Below, one piece after another: positions 10,568 to 20,597 of a stretch of 64,000 bases of DNA (the first letter of the stretch is position 1; the number at the start of each line of letters is the position of its first letter). The stretch covers positions 234,417 through 298,416 of the forward strand of contig NZ_NSEB01000002.1 in the NCBI RefSeq assembly GCF_002734215.1. Direction: 5' to 3'. The position numbers and the translations under genes were made by a program. Under the pieces are notes generated by a model. It did no database searches and was not told where the DNA came from. It was given only the letters and a program-made list of their open reading frames with translations. This stretch comes from Fredinandcohnia onubensis (GTDB lineage Bacteria > Bacillota > Bacilli > Bacillales > Bacillaceae_L).

Positions 10568-11431
10568 ATGCCTTTGGTTTCAATGAAAGAAATGCTTGAA
10601 AAAGCAAAAGCAGAAGGGTATGCAGTAGGTCAATTTAACATTAATAACCTTGAATTTACACAAGCTATTTTACAAGCTGCTCAGGAAGAAAATTCACCAG
10701 TTATTCTAGGTGTTTCTGAAGGTGCTGGCCGATATATGGGTGGATTCAAAGTTGTAGTTGCAATGGTTAAAGCGATTATGGAAGAATCCAATATCACAGT
10801 TCCGGTTGCCATTCATCTTGATCATGGTTCTTCATTCGAGAATTGTGCGAAAGCAATTCATGCTGGATTCACATCTGTTATGATTGATGCTTCTCATCAT
10901 CCATTTGAAGAGAACATTGAGATTACTTCTAAAGTAGTTGAGCTTGCACATTTCCACGGGGTTTCTGTAGAAGCTGAGCTTGGTACTGTTGGTGGACAAG
11001 AAGATGACGTAATAGCTGAAGGTGTTATCTATGCGGATGTTAATGAGTGTGTTGAGCTTGTTAACCGCACTGGTATCGATTGCTTAGCTCCAGCATTAGG
11101 TTCTGTTCACGGTCCTTACAAAGGTGAACCAAACCTTGGTTTCAAAGAGATGGAAGAAATTGGTAACAAAACTGGTTTGCCGCTTGTACTTCACGGTGGA
11201 ACAGGTATTCCAACAAAAGATATTCAAAAATCAATTTCTCTTGGAACAGCTAAAATCAACGTGAACACAGAAAACCAAATTGCTTCAGCGAAAGCAGTTC
11301 GTGAAACATTAGCTGCTAAAACAGAAGAGTACGATCCACGTAAATACTTAGGACCTGCTCGTGATGCAATTCGTGAAACTGTAAAAGGCAAAATGCGTGA
11401 ATTTGGTTCCTCTGAAAAAGCTAACGCGTAA
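10568..11431 (+). CDS. fbaA: class II fructose-1,6-bisphosphate aldolase
   Basis: 287-residue zinc-dependent aldolase that splits fructose-1,6-bisphosphate to dihydroxyacetone phosphate and glyceraldehyde-3-phosphate in glycolysis, and runs in reverse in gluconeogenesis. Class II signatures are visible: [15 protein letters not shown], zinc/catalytic [40 protein letters not shown], and the phosphate-binding [14 protein letters not shown] and KINVNTENQ. Start ATG 10568 follows AAAGGAGG. It lies in the conserved spo0F-fbaA-murAB order; the transaldolase gene that follows fbaA in B. subtilis is absent here. Confidence 0.98.
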   Translation: MPLVSMKEMLEKAKAEGYAVGQFNINNLEFTQAILQAAQEENSPVILGVSEGAGRYMGGFKVVVAMVKAIMEESNITVPVAIHLDHGSSFENCAKAIHAGFTSVMIDASHHPFEENIEITSKVVELAHFHGVSVEAELGTVGGQEDDVIAEGVIYADVNECVELVNRTGIDCLAPALGSVHGPYKGEPNLGFKEMEEIGNKTGLPLVLHGGTGIPTKDIQKSISLGTAKINVNTENQIASAKAVRETLAAKTEEYDPRKYLGPARDAIRETVKGKMREFGSSEKANA

Positions 11432-11496
11432 GTAACCTTTTGGATGTAAAAAACGTCTAATTAAATAGATTGGAGAAAGGTCTCCAACCCAAAAAA

Positions 11497-11548
11497 AAGC
11501 CGCTTATTTCCTGTTATTGACAACATGATTTGGAGATAGCGGTTTTCT
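11497..11548 (+). terminator. probable fbaA terminator
   Basis: Arms GCCGCTTATTTCC and GGAGATAGCGGTTTT pair with small bulges, preceded by an A-run and followed by TTTTC. A smaller perfect hairpin TGGAGA-AAGG-TCTCCA sits just before it at 11471-11486. Confidence 0.6.
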
Positions 11549-11631
11549 TGCGTTATAATAAGAAATGCGCAAGGCGTTTTTTGGAAAAACCTTGCCGATT
11601 TAGATGGGAGTCTAGGGGTAATTACAATAAG

Positions 11632-11753
11632 AAAAGCGCAAGGCGCACGGCTTTAGGTGACAAGCATAAGAAAAGCGCTGACAGAAGGTGCATTTTACCT
11701 TCAGAAGCGATTGGCTTATGACCTCGAACCGATGGCGACTGTAGCTAGACACT
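11632..11753 (+). repeat. REP-like element, copy 1 (TAGCTAGACAC / GCGCAAGGCGC family)
   Basis: About 120 bases running from AAAAGCGCAAGGCGC through GACAAGCATAAGAAAAGCGCTGACAGAAGG in two overlapping blocks, then GATTGGCTTATGACCTCGA, to GTAGCTAGACACT. It aligns along its length with the reverse complement of 18359-18483, and the ends resemble 33004-33172. It contains internal complementary stretches (CATAAG/CTTATG, GAAGGT/ACCTTC), so it would fold if transcribed. No coding content. Confidence 0.8.
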
Positions 11754-12241
11754 GAAAGCTTTTTTAAAAAAGTGGAAGGAGCTGATTTGTGTAACTTACC
11801 CATAAAAATTGAAACTTAGACGAACGCTATAACGTATAGAACTTAGACCTTCAACAAGAATCACTTCAAACACACTAAATGCCACGTTAAATGATTCTCA
11901 ATATGAAATAAGAAAGAACGCTGCTTTTGTAGTACGAACTTAGACCTATTGATTTTATCTTCTATAGGTGAATTTGCTTGTTTTAATGAAAAAGGATAAA
12001 ATGATACATGATTTTCCGATTTTCATGTAAACTAAGAGTTAATACTCGTATAGTTCTGTATTCAATCTATGTTAAAATATACCAATTCGAGTGAAGTGTC
12101 GTTATGATTGTGTAACGTAAACAAGGGAAAAGAACGGCCTAAAGCTAGTTTTCTTCCGGAAAATATTCCGGACAGGTTGTATCCGTGGCAATTCGAGGAT
12201 TCCCTTACAAAACCGTTATCTTCGCTAGAAGGGAGCCACAT
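11754..12241. other. gap before murAB with no gene recognised
   Basis: A/T-rich region with no convincing ORF. It has TTAGAC repeated three times (about 11815, 11848 and 11947, in an AACTTAGACC context) and a TTAAAAT -10-like box near 12071 without a clear -35. Two TTCCGGA sites flank AAATA near 12155. In B. subtilis a transaldolase gene (ywjH) occupies this position. Confidence 0.5.
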
Positions 12242-13528
12242 ATGGAAAAACTAAAAATAGCAGGCGGTTATCCACTAAAAGGATCTGTAAAAATCAGTGG
12301 GGCAAAGAATAGTGCAGTAGCCCTCATTCCAGCAACAATCCTAGCAGAAACGCCAGTAACAATTGAGGGACTACCAGATATTTCGGACGTGCAAATTTTA
12401 GGTGATTTGCTTGAAGAAATCGGTGGTCACGTATCGATAAGTAAAGAAGAAATTTATGTTGACCCGACAAATATTGTTTCAATGCCACTACCAAATGGTA
12501 AAGTCAAAAAGCTTCGTGCCTCCTATTATTTAATGGGAGCCATGCTTGGTCGTTTTAAAAAGGCAGTTATCGGCCTACCAGGTGGATGTCACCTAGGTCC
12601 ACGACCAATTGACCAGCATATTAAAGGCTTCGAAGCACTTGGGGCTAAGGTGACCAATGAACAAGGTGCAATCTACCTTCGTGCTGATGAGTTAAGAGGT
12701 GCCCGCATTTACCTTGATGTTGTGAGTGTCGGTGCAACTATTAATATCATGTTAGCTGCAGTGCGTGCTAAAGGTCGTACAGTCATTGAAAATGCGGCAA
12801 AAGAACCTGAAATTATTGATGTTGCAACATTATTAACAAGCATGGGGGCAAAAATTAAGGGAGCCGGAACAGATGTCATCCGTATTGATGGCGTAGATTC
12901 TCTACAAGGCTGCCGCCATACCATTATTCCTGACCGCATTGAAGCTGGTACATATATGATTATCGGTGCCGCAATGGGTGAAGGTGTATTAATTGATAAT
13001 GTCATTCCACTTCACTTGGAATCACTGATTGCAAAATTCCGTGAGATGGGTGTAACTGTTGAAACAAGTGACGACCAAATTTGGATTGCCGGTAATAAGG
13101 ACATAAAGTCTGTTGATATCAAGACACTTGTGTATCCAGGTTTTCCAACTGACCTACAGCAACCTTTTACGTCCTTGCTAACAAAAGCAAGTGGAACAGG
13201 CGTTGTAACAGATACGATTTATGGTGCGAGATTTAAGCATATCGATGAGCTTCGTCGTATGAATGCCCAAATTAAAGTTGAAGGCCGTTCAGCGATCGTC
13301 ACCGGACCTGTACAGCTTCAAGGTGCAAAAGTCAAAGCAAGTGATTTACGTGCAGGGGCTGCACTTGTTGTTGCTGGTTTAATGGCGGAAGGTGTAACTG
13401 AAATTACTGGCCTTGAGCATATCGACCGTGGCTATAGTCATTTAGAAGAAAAACTAACAGGCTTAGGCGCTACTATTTGGAGAGAAAGCCTAACAGAAGA
13501 AGAAATTGAACAACTCCAAAATTCGTAA
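12242..13528 (+). CDS. murAB: UDP-N-acetylglucosamine 1-carboxyvinyltransferase (MurAB/MurZ paralogue)
   Basis: 428-residue enolpyruvyl transferase, which adds phosphoenolpyruvate to UDP-GlcNAc in the first committed step of peptidoglycan synthesis. Conserved parts: [15 protein letters not shown], catalytic Cys116 in [16 protein letters not shown] (site of fosfomycin attack), EPEIIDVA and [15 protein letters not shown]. Start ATG 12242 gives the standard [10 protein letters not shown]-terminus with GAAGGGA about 8 bases upstream; the longer open frame to 12185 has no RBS. A second paralogue lies at 58428. Its position before glpX-rho identifies this one as the MurAB/MurZ type. Confidence 0.96.
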   Translation: MEKLKIAGGYPLKGSVKISGAKNSAVALIPATILAETPVTIEGLPDISDVQILGDLLEEIGGHVSISKEEIYVDPTNIVSMPLPNGKVKKLRASYYLMGAMLGRFKKAVIGLPGGCHLGPRPIDQHIKGFEALGAKVTNEQGAIYLRADELRGARIYLDVVSVGATINIMLAAVRAKGRTVIENAAKEPEIIDVATLLTSMGAKIKGAGTDVIRIDGVDSLQGCRHTIIPDRIEAGTYMIIGAAMGEGVLIDNVIPLHLESLIAKFREMGVTVETSDDQIWIAGNKDIKSVDIKTLVYPGFPTDLQQPFTSLLTKASGTGVVTDTIYGARFKHIDELRRMNAQIKVEGRSAIVTGPVQLQGAKVKASDLRAGAALVVAGLMAEGVTEITGLEHIDRGYSHLEEKLTGLGATIWRESLTEEEIEQLQNS

Positions 13529-13544
13529 TTTGAATAGAAAATTC

Positions 13545-13575
13545 AAACTCCCACTACAAAAAGTGGGAGTTTTCA
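13545..13575 (+). terminator. murAB terminator
   Basis: Arms AAACTCCCACT / AGTGGGAGTTT around a 6-base loop, followed by TTC. Strong stem, short T tract. Confidence 0.85.
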
Positions 13576-13671
13576 TGTATCCTTATAAAGAAAAGTAGAG
13601 AGAAGACGTTTTTGTTATGTAAAGGTTATGTGAAAAAATAGAATCAAATTATTAGCTAGGGGGAAGAGAGT

Positions 13672-14634
13672 GTGGAAAGAAGCTTATCGATGGAGCTTGT
13701 ACGTGTAACAGAGGCAGCGGCATTAGCATCAGCTCGTTGGATGGGACGCGGTAAAAAGGATGAAGCAGATGGAGCAGCAACTTCTGCGATGCGAGATGTG
13801 TTTGACACGATTCCAATGAAGGGACAAGTTGTCATTGGAGAAGGAGAAATGGACGAGGCTCCAATGCTATATATTGGCGAAAAGCTTGGAAACGGCTATG
13901 GTCCAAGAGTTGACGTAGCAGTGGATCCAGTTGAAGGAACCAATATCGTAGCTTCAGGAGGATGGAACGCACTTTCTGTTCTAGCAGTTGCAGACCATGG
14001 CAACTTACTTCATGCCCCAGATATGTATATGGAAAAAATCGCAGTCGGCCCTGAAGCGGTTGGATTAATCGATATTAACGCACCGATAATCGATAACCTT
14101 AAAGCAGTGGCAAGAGCGAAAAATAAGGACATTGAAGATGTCGTAGCAACGGTTTTAAACCGTCCAAGACATGAGCACATCATTTCACAGCTTCGTGAAG
14201 CAGGGGCTCGAATCAAGTTAATCGATGATGGTGACGTTGCGGGTGCCATTAATACAGCGTTTGACCATACGGGTGTAGACATTTTGTTCGGTTCAGGCGG
14301 TGCCCCGGAAGGTGTTCTTTCAGCAGTTGCATTGAAATGTCTAGGTGGCGAAATTCAAGGTAAGCTTCTACCTCAAAACGATGAAGAGATTGCTCGTTGC
14401 ATCAAAATGGGACTGGATGTTTCAAAAATTCTTAAAATGGAAGATTTAGTTAGTGGAGATGACGCGATTTTTGCAGCAACAGGTGTCACAGATGGTGAGC
14501 TATTACGTGGAGTGCAGTTTAAGGGATCAATCGGAACCACTCATTCACTTGTTATGCGTGCGAAATCAGGAACTGTTAGATTCATAGATGGTAGACACAG
14601 CTTAAAGAAAAAGCCCAATCTAGTAATGAAATAA
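13672..14634 (+). CDS. glpX: class II fructose-1,6-bisphosphatase
   Basis: 320-residue GlpX-type phosphatase that dephosphorylates fructose-1,6-bisphosphate to fructose-6-phosphate in gluconeogenesis. It has the metal-site motif [64 protein letters not shown] and [15 protein letters not shown] [15 protein letters not shown]. Start is GTG 13672 with GGGGGAAGAG upstream, giving the same [21 protein letters not shown]-terminus as in B. subtilis. It lies between murAB and rho as in B. subtilis. Confidence 0.97.
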   Translation: MERSLSMELVRVTEAAALASARWMGRGKKDEADGAATSAMRDVFDTIPMKGQVVIGEGEMDEAPMLYIGEKLGNGYGPRVDVAVDPVEGTNIVASGGWNALSVLAVADHGNLLHAPDMYMEKIAVGPEAVGLIDINAPIIDNLKAVARAKNKDIEDVVATVLNRPRHEHIISQLREAGARIKLIDDGDVAGAINTAFDHTGVDILFGSGGAPEGVLSAVALKCLGGEIQGKLLPQNDEEIARCIKMGLDVSKILKMEDLVSGDDAIFAATGVTDGELLRGVQFKGSIGTTHSLVMRAKSGTVRFIDGRHSLKKKPNLVMK

Positions 14635-14637
14635 AGT

Positions 14638-14670
14638 AGAGGCGAGTCTTTAGTACTCGCTTCTCTTGTT
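14638..14670 (+). terminator. glpX terminator
   Basis: Arms GAGGCGAGT / ACTCGCTTCTC around a 7-base loop, followed by TTGTTTACTTTT. Confidence 0.8.
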
Positions 14671-14706
14671 TACTTTTACCCGTACGTGTATTAGCTAAAC
14701 AGCTTT

Positions 14707-14735
14707 TTGACACCGAAACTTCGTAACTCTATTAA
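14707..14735 (+). promoter_or_regulatory. candidate rho promoter in the 450-base glpX-rho gap
   Basis: TTGACA (14707-14712), 17 bases, TATTAA (14730-14735). A second possible promoter is TTGATT-18-TAAAAT at 14746-14775. Either leaves a leader of over 300 bases before rho. B. subtilis rho is autoregulated by attenuation in its leader, so a long leader is expected. The leader holds a TACCGCGGTA palindrome near 14843. I see no gene in the rest of the gap. Confidence 0.5.
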
Positions 14736-15083
14736 AATAATGGTATTGATTAAAAATACAAGAATAGGGTAAAATAAAGAAGACTATTTAAACTTCAATT
14801 AATTCATGTATAGGGATTCCAATTTCCTAAACAAAAATGAGTACCGCGGTAAAACTTCTATGCAATCCTCATAATGCTTCTTTATCATTTCATCCATACC
14901 GTTACATATAAAATGTTTCATCTATCTCTTGTTGCGTAAGAGAAAAGTGCGAAAACGCTTTTATATAATGGACGAATGAACCAATCATCAAATGCGCTTT
15001 GGCGGGCGTCATAACCAAATCAATTGGAGAGCATTTACGAGTAAGTAGAAATAATTTTAAACTAGAAAAAGAGTGGTGTACGA

Positions 15084-16376
15084 ATGAGTATTACAATTTC
15101 AAGCCTAGAAAACATGAAGCTAAAAGAATTATACGAATTAGCACGTGAATTTAAGGTTTCTTATTATAGCAAGTTAACGAAGAAAGAATTGATTTTTGCA
15201 ATCTTAAAAGCACGGGCAGAGCAGGACGGCCTTTTATTTATGGAAGGTGTTCTAGAAATTATCCAATCAGAAGGATTCGGATTCCTTCGTCCAATCAACT
15301 ATTCTCCATCGTCTGAGGATATCTATATTTCTGCATCCCAAATCCGTCGTTTTGACTTAAGAAACGGGGATAAGGTATCAGGTAAAGTGCGTCCTCCAAA
15401 GGAAAATGAACGTTATTATGGACTACTTCACGTGGAGGCTGTTAACGGCGATGATCCAGAATCAGCAAAGGAACGTGTTCACTTCCCAGGTCTAACACCT
15501 TTATATCCTGATCGTCAAGTTATCTTAGAAACCAAGCCAAATCATATTTCAACTCGAATTATGGACATTTTAGCACCGGTTGGTTTCGGACAACGTGGAT
15601 TAATTGTGGCGCCTCCAAAGGCTGGTAAAACGATGCTGATTAAGGAAATTGCAAACAGCATTACAACGAACCATCCAGAGGCTGAGCTGATCGTATTATT
15701 AATCGACGAGCGCCCGGAAGAAGTTACAGACATCGAACGCTCAGTAGCAGGGGATGTTGTAAGTTCTACTTTTGATGAGGTTCCTGAAAACCATATTAAG
15801 GTTGCTGAACTTGTATTAGAAAGGGCTATGCGTCTTGTTGAGCACAAACGCGATGTCATTATCTTAATGGATAGTATTACTCGTCTAGCAAGAGCATATA
15901 ACCTTGTCATCCCACCAAGTGGACGTACATTATCAGGGGGTATTGACCCTGCTGCATTCCACCGTCCAAAGCGTTTCTTTGGGGCAGCGAGAAATATTGA
16001 AGAGGGCGGAAGCTTAACCATCTTAGCGACTGCACTTGTTGACACAGGCTCACGTATGGATGACGTAATCTATGAGGAATTCAAAGGTACTGGTAACATG
16101 GAGCTTCACCTTGATCGTTCACTCGCAGAAAGACGTATTTTCCCTGCGATCGATATTCGTCGTTCTGGTACAAGAAAAGAAGAACTACTTATCGAAAAAG
16201 ACAAGCTGGATAAAATTTGGGCAATTCGAAAAGCAATGTCAGATTCTCCAGATTTTGCTGAGAAATTTTTACGTCGACTTAAGCAAACTAAAACAAATGC
16301 AGAGTTCTTTGAAATGCTTGAGGCAGAAAAGAAAGCGGCAGCTGCTAGAAGAAGCGGCAATCGTTCTGATTCGTAA
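15084..16376 (+). CDS. rho: transcription termination factor Rho
   Basis: 430-residue hexameric RNA-dependent ATPase. The N-terminal helical domain ([34 protein letters not shown]) leads into the cold-shock-like RNA-binding domain ([20 protein letters not shown]). The RecA-type motor has Walker [15 protein letters not shown], Walker [15 protein letters not shown], and the Q/R-loop region [32 protein letters not shown] (given here in overlapping pieces). ATG 15084 gives a start two residues different from the B. subtilis protein. The C-terminus ends in a short basic tail ([13 protein letters not shown]). Confidence 0.98.
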   Translation: MSITISSLENMKLKELYELAREFKVSYYSKLTKKELIFAILKARAEQDGLLFMEGVLEIIQSEGFGFLRPINYSPSSEDIYISASQIRRFDLRNGDKVSGKVRPPKENERYYGLLHVEAVNGDDPESAKERVHFPGLTPLYPDRQVILETKPNHISTRIMDILAPVGFGQRGLIVAPPKAGKTMLIKEIANSITTNHPEAELIVLLIDERPEEVTDIERSVAGDVVSSTFDEVPENHIKVAELVLERAMRLVEHKRDVIILMDSITRLARAYNLVIPPSGRTLSGGIDPAAFHRPKRFFGAARNIEEGGSLTILATALVDTGSRMDDVIYEEFKGTGNMELHLDRSLAERRIFPAIDIRRSGTRKEELLIEKDKLDKIWAIRKAMSDSPDFAEKFLRRLKQTKTNAEFFEMLEAEKKAAAARRSGNRSDS

Positions 16377-16463
16377 GGTAAATACACACTGAAGCTTGTG
16401 ACTGCTTCAAATTTGTGTTGGAAAAAATATTGCAAATTAGCGATTTTTAACAGCAGGATTAAG

Positions 16464-16492
16464 TTGCAATTCAGTGCTTCACTTGTTATAAT
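16464..16492 (+). promoter_or_regulatory. rpmE promoter
   Basis: TTGCAA (16464-16469), 17 bases, TATAAT (16487-16492), with an upstream TGT making an extended -10. This gives rpmE its own sigma-A transcript with a leader of about 80 bases. Confidence 0.82.
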
Positions 16493-16581
16493 TTCAACAT
16501 GTGCGTTTTAGGTATTTAAAATGATAGCTAAAACGTAACTCTGTTTCGATCAATGATTCAGGGCGGAAGGAGATGAGACGA

Positions 16582-16782
16582 ATGAAATCAGGAATTCATC
16601 CAAACTACAAAAAAGTTATGGTGAAATGTGCTTGTGGAAACGAATTTGAAACTGGTTCTGTAAAAGAAGGGATCCGCGTTGAGGTATGCTCAGAGTGTCA
16701 CCCATTCTATACAGGCCGTCAGAAGTTCGCTGATGCAGGTGGACGTGTAGATAAATTCAACAAAAAATACGGTATTAAATAA
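16582..16782 (+). CDS. rpmE: 50S ribosomal protein L31, zinc-binding form
   Basis: 66-residue L31 ([22 protein letters not shown]...). Cysteines at 16, 18, 36 and 39 show the zinc-containing (C+) type, which in B. subtilis is swapped for a zinc-free paralogue when zinc is short. ATG 16582 is chosen over the ATG at 16573 because AAGGAG at 16567-16572 abuts the latter and is 9 bases from the former. Confidence 0.98.
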   Translation: MKSGIHPNYKKVMVKCACGNEFETGSVKEGIRVEVCSECHPFYTGRQKFADAGGRVDKFNKKYGIK

Positions 16783-16800
16783 TATCGGTTTGAAAGCCAA

Positions 16801-16836
16801 AAACAGGCAAGTTTTTTCTTCTTGCCTGTTTTTTTT
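16801..16836 (+). terminator. rpmE terminator
   Basis: Arms AAACAGGCAAG / CTTGCCTGTTT with a 9-base T-rich loop and an eight-T tail. Confidence 0.95.
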
Positions 16837-16955
16837 GCTACTAAACCTATTTTTTCTCGCAATTATAGATACTTACCTCTTAAAAAAAATCCTCAAACCC
16901 ATAGTCAATTAGTTGGCTCGGTAGAAACAACCCGAGGAAAGGAGACTTTCGTTTC

Positions 16956-17576
16956 ATGTATATTATGAAGCAAAGTGGCTGGCTTGAAGTAATTTGTGGA
17001 AGCATGTTTTCAGGAAAATCCGAAGAACTGATTCGACGTGTACGTCGTACTGAATTCGCAAGACAATCCGTTCAGGTGTTTAAGCCTCAAATAGATAATC
17101 GATATAGTGAAAATTCCGTTGTGTCACATAATGGTTCATCGTTTATAGCAAAACCAGTTGCAACCTCAGCTGATCTTTTAAAAGAGGTCTCTGCGGATAC
17201 AGATGTAGTTGCAATTGATGAAGTTCAATTTTTTGATGATGAGATTGTAGAAGTGGTTCAAACACTAGCAAATCGTGGTCATCGTGTAATTGTTGCTGGC
17301 TTGGATCAAGATTTCCGAGGAGAACCGTTTGGAAAAGTGCCTGAGCTACTCTCGCTAGCTGAGCTTGTTACTAAATTACAGGCGGTCTGTTCAGTTTGTG
17401 GTTCACCATCAAGCAGAACACAACGCTTAATTAATGGACAACCTGCATCCTATGATGATCCAATTATTTTAGTAGGTGCTTCGGAGTCATATGAGCCTCG
17501 TTGCCGTCACCATCATGAAGTACCAGGAAAACCATTATTACAAGCTGCTGTTCAAAAGGATACATTGAAATTATAA
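16956..17576 (+). CDS. tdk: thymidine kinase
   Basis: 206-residue type II thymidine kinase that phosphorylates thymidine (and deoxyuridine) for nucleoside salvage. P-loop [13 protein letters not shown], the DEVQFF catalytic/Mg motif, lasso-region [16 protein letters not shown], and zinc ligands in CSVCG and CRHHHE are all present. GAGGAAAGGAGA lies about 11 bases before ATG 16956; the alternative ATG three codons in is less conserved. It follows rpmE, as in B. subtilis. Confidence 0.97.
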   Translation: MYIMKQSGWLEVICGSMFSGKSEELIRRVRRTEFARQSVQVFKPQIDNRYSENSVVSHNGSSFIAKPVATSADLLKEVSADTDVVAIDEVQFFDDEIVEVVQTLANRGHRVIVAGLDQDFRGEPFGKVPELLSLAELVTKLQAVCSVCGSPSSRTQRLINGQPASYDDPIILVGASESYEPRCRHHHEVPGKPLLQAAVQKDTLKL

Positions 17577-17606
17577 GGCGCTCCTGATGGGGGTGCTTTT
17601 TCTTTT
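17577..17606 (+). terminator. tdk terminator
   Basis: GGCGCTCC-TGAT-GGGGGTGC hairpin with wobble pairs, followed by TTTTTCTTTT. Confidence 0.65.
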
Positions 17607-17612
17607 CGGGCA

Positions 17613-17645
17613 TAAAAAAAGACCAGGTTTGATTGTCCTGATCTT
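17613..17645 (-). terminator. terminator of the racA-like gene
   Basis: Read on the minus strand: AAGATCAGG / CCTGGTCTT (one wobble) followed by TTTTTTT. It overlaps the last bases of the minus-strand gene and separates it from convergent tdk. Confidence 0.85.
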
Positions 17646-18165
17646 AAAAGAGGAATCCGAGGACTCTTTTACGTTTTCTTGAACCTTCTACTTTTTCGAG
17701 TGTAATGGCGGTATGTTTTTGTAGCTCTTCCTTTTCTCTTTCAAGCTGTTCGATATAGTCCTCCATCTTTTGCATCCTCTTCTGTAGTTCATCAATTTCC
17801 TTGCGATGTTGAAGAAGCTGATAGGAAACAACGTCACTCGCTTTTTCTTGAATTTGTCTTTCGTTTTCTTTAATCCGATCCATGATGGCGTTTAGCTTTT
17901 CTGAGAGTGTTTTATCTGATGCTTGAACCATTTTCCGTGCGGTCCCCTTCCTAGGCGCTGGTGTCGATAATTCGATTTTATCAGAAGGGACTCCGGATTT
18001 CACTTGATTCCGTATTCCTTCGAATAAGGGAAAATCTGTTTCCTCAAATACATAGTGTCCATATTCGTTTTTGGAACACTGAAGATGAAAGATTTTGATC
18101 CACTTGCGAACCGTTTTTGTTGATACCCCCAATTTTTTTGCGAACTGCGCAGTATTCACACCCAA
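17644..18165 (-). CDS. racA: RacA-like chromosome-anchoring protein
   Basis: 173 residues. An N-terminal MerR-type helix-turn-helix (NTAQFAKKLGVSTKTVRKWIKIF, then NEYGHYVFEETDF) is followed by a linker and a coiled coil of about 60 residues (LNAIMDRIKENERQIQEKAS, LQKRMQKMEDYIEQLEREKEELQKH), ending in a basic tail (SRKRKRVLGFLF). This architecture matches RacA, which in B. subtilis tethers the chromosome origin region to the cell pole at sporulation by binding DNA and DivIVA. The start could be TTG 18165 (GGGGG 5 bases upstream) or GTG 18159, which aligns better with the family N-terminus. A different coiled-coil MerR-like DNA-binding protein cannot be excluded. Confidence 0.75.
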   Translation of the reverse strand: MGVNTAQFAKKLGVSTKTVRKWIKIFHLQCSKNEYGHYVFEETDFPLFEGIRNQVKSGVPSDKIELSTPAPRKGTARKMVQASDKTLSEKLNAIMDRIKENERQIQEKASDVVSYQLLQHRKEIDELQKRMQKMEDYIEQLEREKEELQKHTAITLEKVEGSRKRKRVLGFLF

Positions 18166-18358
18166 CCAATCCCCCTATTATCCCTTTTTTATCTTGAATG
18201 ACTTTTTTCCGATTCTTTATCTACTACTACGATTCTCCTTTTATCGATAAAATCCTTCCGTCTAGACAAAACTAGAACCTTTTCGCCAAAGAAAGAACCA
18301 ATCCAACATAATATCTGTAATTCGACAGCGAAATTTGGGAGAGAATGAATATAAGGTT

Positions 18359-18483
18359 AGTGTCTAGCTCCAGCGCCTAGCCCCTCGAGGTCATAAGCCA
18401 ATCAGTCAAGAAGGATAAAAGGCATCCTTCTCGCCAGCTTTTCTTATGCTTGTCAGGGCTGAGCAAGGCGCCTGCGCTTTTCG
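18359..18483 (-). repeat. REP-like element, copy 2 (inverted relative to copy 1)
   Basis: Runs TAGTGTCTAGCTCCAGCGCC ... GAGGTCATAAGCCAATC ... CTTATGCTTGTCAGGGCTGA ... CAAGGCGCCTGCGC. Its reverse complement aligns with 11632-11753. It occupies most of the 395-base gap before prfA; a possible TATAATTATACT -10-like region follows near 18517. Confidence 0.85.
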
Positions 18484-18560
18484 TTTGTAATTTGCTTTGA
18501 CGATGTGGGTACCCTATACTATAATTATACTGTTATGGACTAAATTTTGAGGTGAAGAAC

Positions 18561-19628
18561 GTGTTCGATCGTTTAGCGGCTGTTGAAGCTCGATATGAAA
18601 AACTAAATGAATTATTAAGTGATCCAGATATCGTTAGTGATACAAACAAACTACGTGAATATTCAAAAGAACAATCTGATATACAAGAAACGGTAGAAAA
18701 GTATAGAGAGTACAAAGAGGTTAAGGAACAGTTAACCGATGCGAAAGCAATGCTTGAAGAGAAGCTTGATGCAGAGATGCGTGAAATGGTGAAGGAAGAA
18801 ATCAACGAGCTCGAGGACCAGATGGAAGACCTTGAAGAGCGCCTGCACGTGTTACTATTGCCGAAGGATCCAAACGATGACAAAAACGTTATCATGGAAA
18901 TCCGTGGTGCTGCAGGTGGAGACGAGGCTGCGCTATTTGCTGGTGACCTATACCGCATGTACAGCCGCTTTGCTGAGCACCAAGGCTGGAAGACTGAAGT
19001 TATGGATACAAACTCAACTGGTGTTGGCGGATATAAAGAGATTATTTTTATGATTTCCGGAAAAGGTGCTTATTCGAAATTGAAATTTGAAAATGGGGCA
19101 CACCGTGTGCAACGTGTACCTGAAACGGAGTCTGGTGGACGTATCCATACATCAACTGCAACTGTTGCGGTATTACCTGAAGCAGAAGAGGTTGAAGTCG
19201 AAATTCATGAAAAGGATATTCGCGTCGATACGTTTGCATCCAGTGGACCTGGAGGACAAAGTGTTAACACCACAATGTCAGCAGTTCGTTTAACGCATTT
19301 GCCAACTGGAACTGTAGTTTCCTGTCAGGATGAGAAATCGCAAATCAAAAACAAGGAAAAAGCAATGAAAGTATTGCGTGCCCGTGTTTATGATAAATTC
19401 CAACGGGAAGTACAAGCGGAATATGACCAAAACCGTAAACAAGCCGTAGGTACAGGTGACCGTTCAGAGCGTATCCGTACGTACAATTTCCCACAAAACC
19501 GTGTAACTGACCACCGTATCGGGTTAACGATTCAAAAGCTTGATCAAATCCTAACAGGGAAACTTGATGAAGTCATTGATGCTCTCATCATGGAAGACCA
19601 AGCAAGAAAAATGGAGCAAGCCGAATAA
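18561..19628 (+). CDS. prfA: peptide chain release factor 1
   Basis: 355-residue class I release factor reading UAA and UAG. The GGQ motif that triggers peptidyl-tRNA hydrolysis is in [13 protein letters not shown]. The family signatures [20 protein letters not shown] and [19 protein letters not shown] are present. GTG 18561 is chosen: GAGGTGA lies about 5 bases upstream and the N-terminus [15 protein letters not shown] matches the family; the upstream GTG 18552 is inside the RBS. Its stop codon overlaps the prmC start (TAATG), so the two are translationally coupled. Confidence 0.97.
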   Translation: MFDRLAAVEARYEKLNELLSDPDIVSDTNKLREYSKEQSDIQETVEKYREYKEVKEQLTDAKAMLEEKLDAEMREMVKEEINELEDQMEDLEERLHVLLLPKDPNDDKNVIMEIRGAAGGDEAALFAGDLYRMYSRFAEHQGWKTEVMDTNSTGVGGYKEIIFMISGKGAYSKLKFENGAHRVQRVPETESGGRIHTSTATVAVLPEAEEVEVEIHEKDIRVDTFASSGPGGQSVNTTMSAVRLTHLPTGTVVSCQDEKSQIKNKEKAMKVLRARVYDKFQREVQAEYDQNRKQAVGTGDRSERIRTYNFPQNRVTDHRIGLTIQKLDQILTGKLDEVIDALIMEDQARKMEQAE

Positions 19629-20497
19629 TGGCAGAATTTCATAAAATATTCGAAGCCCTCAAATGGGCTTCTTCTTTTTTACGGGAACATGGTCGGGAAG
19701 AGAATATCGGGGAAATGCTGTTATGTCATTATCTAGAGTTAAGTCGGGCTCAACTCCTTGCAGAAGTTAGAGAAGTGCTTTCTCCAGAGGTGAAGGAGAA
19801 GTTTGTAGCGGCTATCGAGAAAGTCGTGAGTGGAGTTCCGGTCCAACACATCATGGGCTATGAGGAGTTTTACGGGCGTAAATTTTTAGTGAATGAGGAA
19901 GTCTTAATTCCGAGACCTGAGACGGAAGAATTGGTTCAAGGGTTACTTGCAAGGATTGGACGGTTATATCCTGCAACAGACGTGATTAAGGTCGTGGATG
20001 TTGGCACCGGGAGTGGAGCAATATCGATTACGCTTGCTCTTGAAAACAATCGATTAGATGTAATGACCGTGGATATTGCGAAGGCTTCTATTGATGTGGC
20101 GCAGGAAAATGCAGATCGGTTAGGCGCGAAGGTAAGGTTTGTTGAAGGTGACTTATTAGGACCTTTAATAGAAGAAGGACAAAAGGTTGATGTGGTTGTA
20201 TCCAATCCACCGTATATTCCAGAAGATGATATCGCGACGTTGTCAACGGTTGTGAAGGATCATGAACCTCTCCGGGCTTTAGTGGGTGGCCATGATGGCT
20301 TGGATTTCTATCGCCGATTTATGAAGGAGATACCTCTCGTTTTAAAAGAAAGAGGGGTAGTGGCCTTTGAAGTAGGTGTTGGTCAAGGCGAAGACGTTGC
20401 GCAAATGCTACGTGATACTTTTCCAGCAGCGACAGTAGAAGTGGTTAACGATATAAATGGAAAAGACCGAATGGTTTTTGCTGAAATAGGGTTTTAA
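19628..20497 (+). CDS. prmC: release factor glutamine methyltransferase PrmC
   Basis: 289-residue SAM-dependent methyltransferase that methylates the Gln of the GGQ motif in release factors 1 and 2. It has the N-terminal helical substrate domain, SAM-binding [17 protein letters not shown], and the catalytic NPPY motif in [13 protein letters not shown]. It overlaps prfA by one base, consistent with an enzyme acting on the neighbouring gene's product. Confidence 0.96.
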   Translation: MAEFHKIFEALKWASSFLREHGREENIGEMLLCHYLELSRAQLLAEVREVLSPEVKEKFVAAIEKVVSGVPVQHIMGYEEFYGRKFLVNEEVLIPRPETEELVQGLLARIGRLYPATDVIKVVDVGTGSGAISITLALENNRLDVMTVDIAKASIDVAQENADRLGAKVRFVEGDLLGPLIEEGQKVDVVVSNPPYIPEDDIATLSTVVKDHEPLRALVGGHDGLDFYRRFMKEIPLVLKERGVVAFEVGVGQGEDVAQMLRDTFPAATVEVVNDINGKDRMVFAEIGF

Positions 20498-20530
20498 AAA
20501 GGCTTGGCGAAGGTGCCAAGCCTATTTTCT
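20496..20530 (+). terminator. prfA-prmC terminator
   Basis: Arms AGGCTTGGC / GCCAAGCCT (20500-20508 and 20515-20523) followed by ATTTTCT. Confidence 0.82.
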
Positions 20531-20597
20531 GTGGTATAGTCTGGATTGCGTGATATGCTTCAATAATTGCGCGTTCCGACCTAATCCAATGGCTAGT

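Noticed and set aside
11530..11803. Small ORFs on both strands after fbaA
   Set aside because: They are made of the terminator and REP-like element and have no RBS.
14835..14860. T-box-like GTACCGCGGTAA in the rho leader
   Set aside because: It resembles the T-box core, but there is no preceding stem I/specifier arrangement and no terminator before rho; better explained as a chance palindrome.
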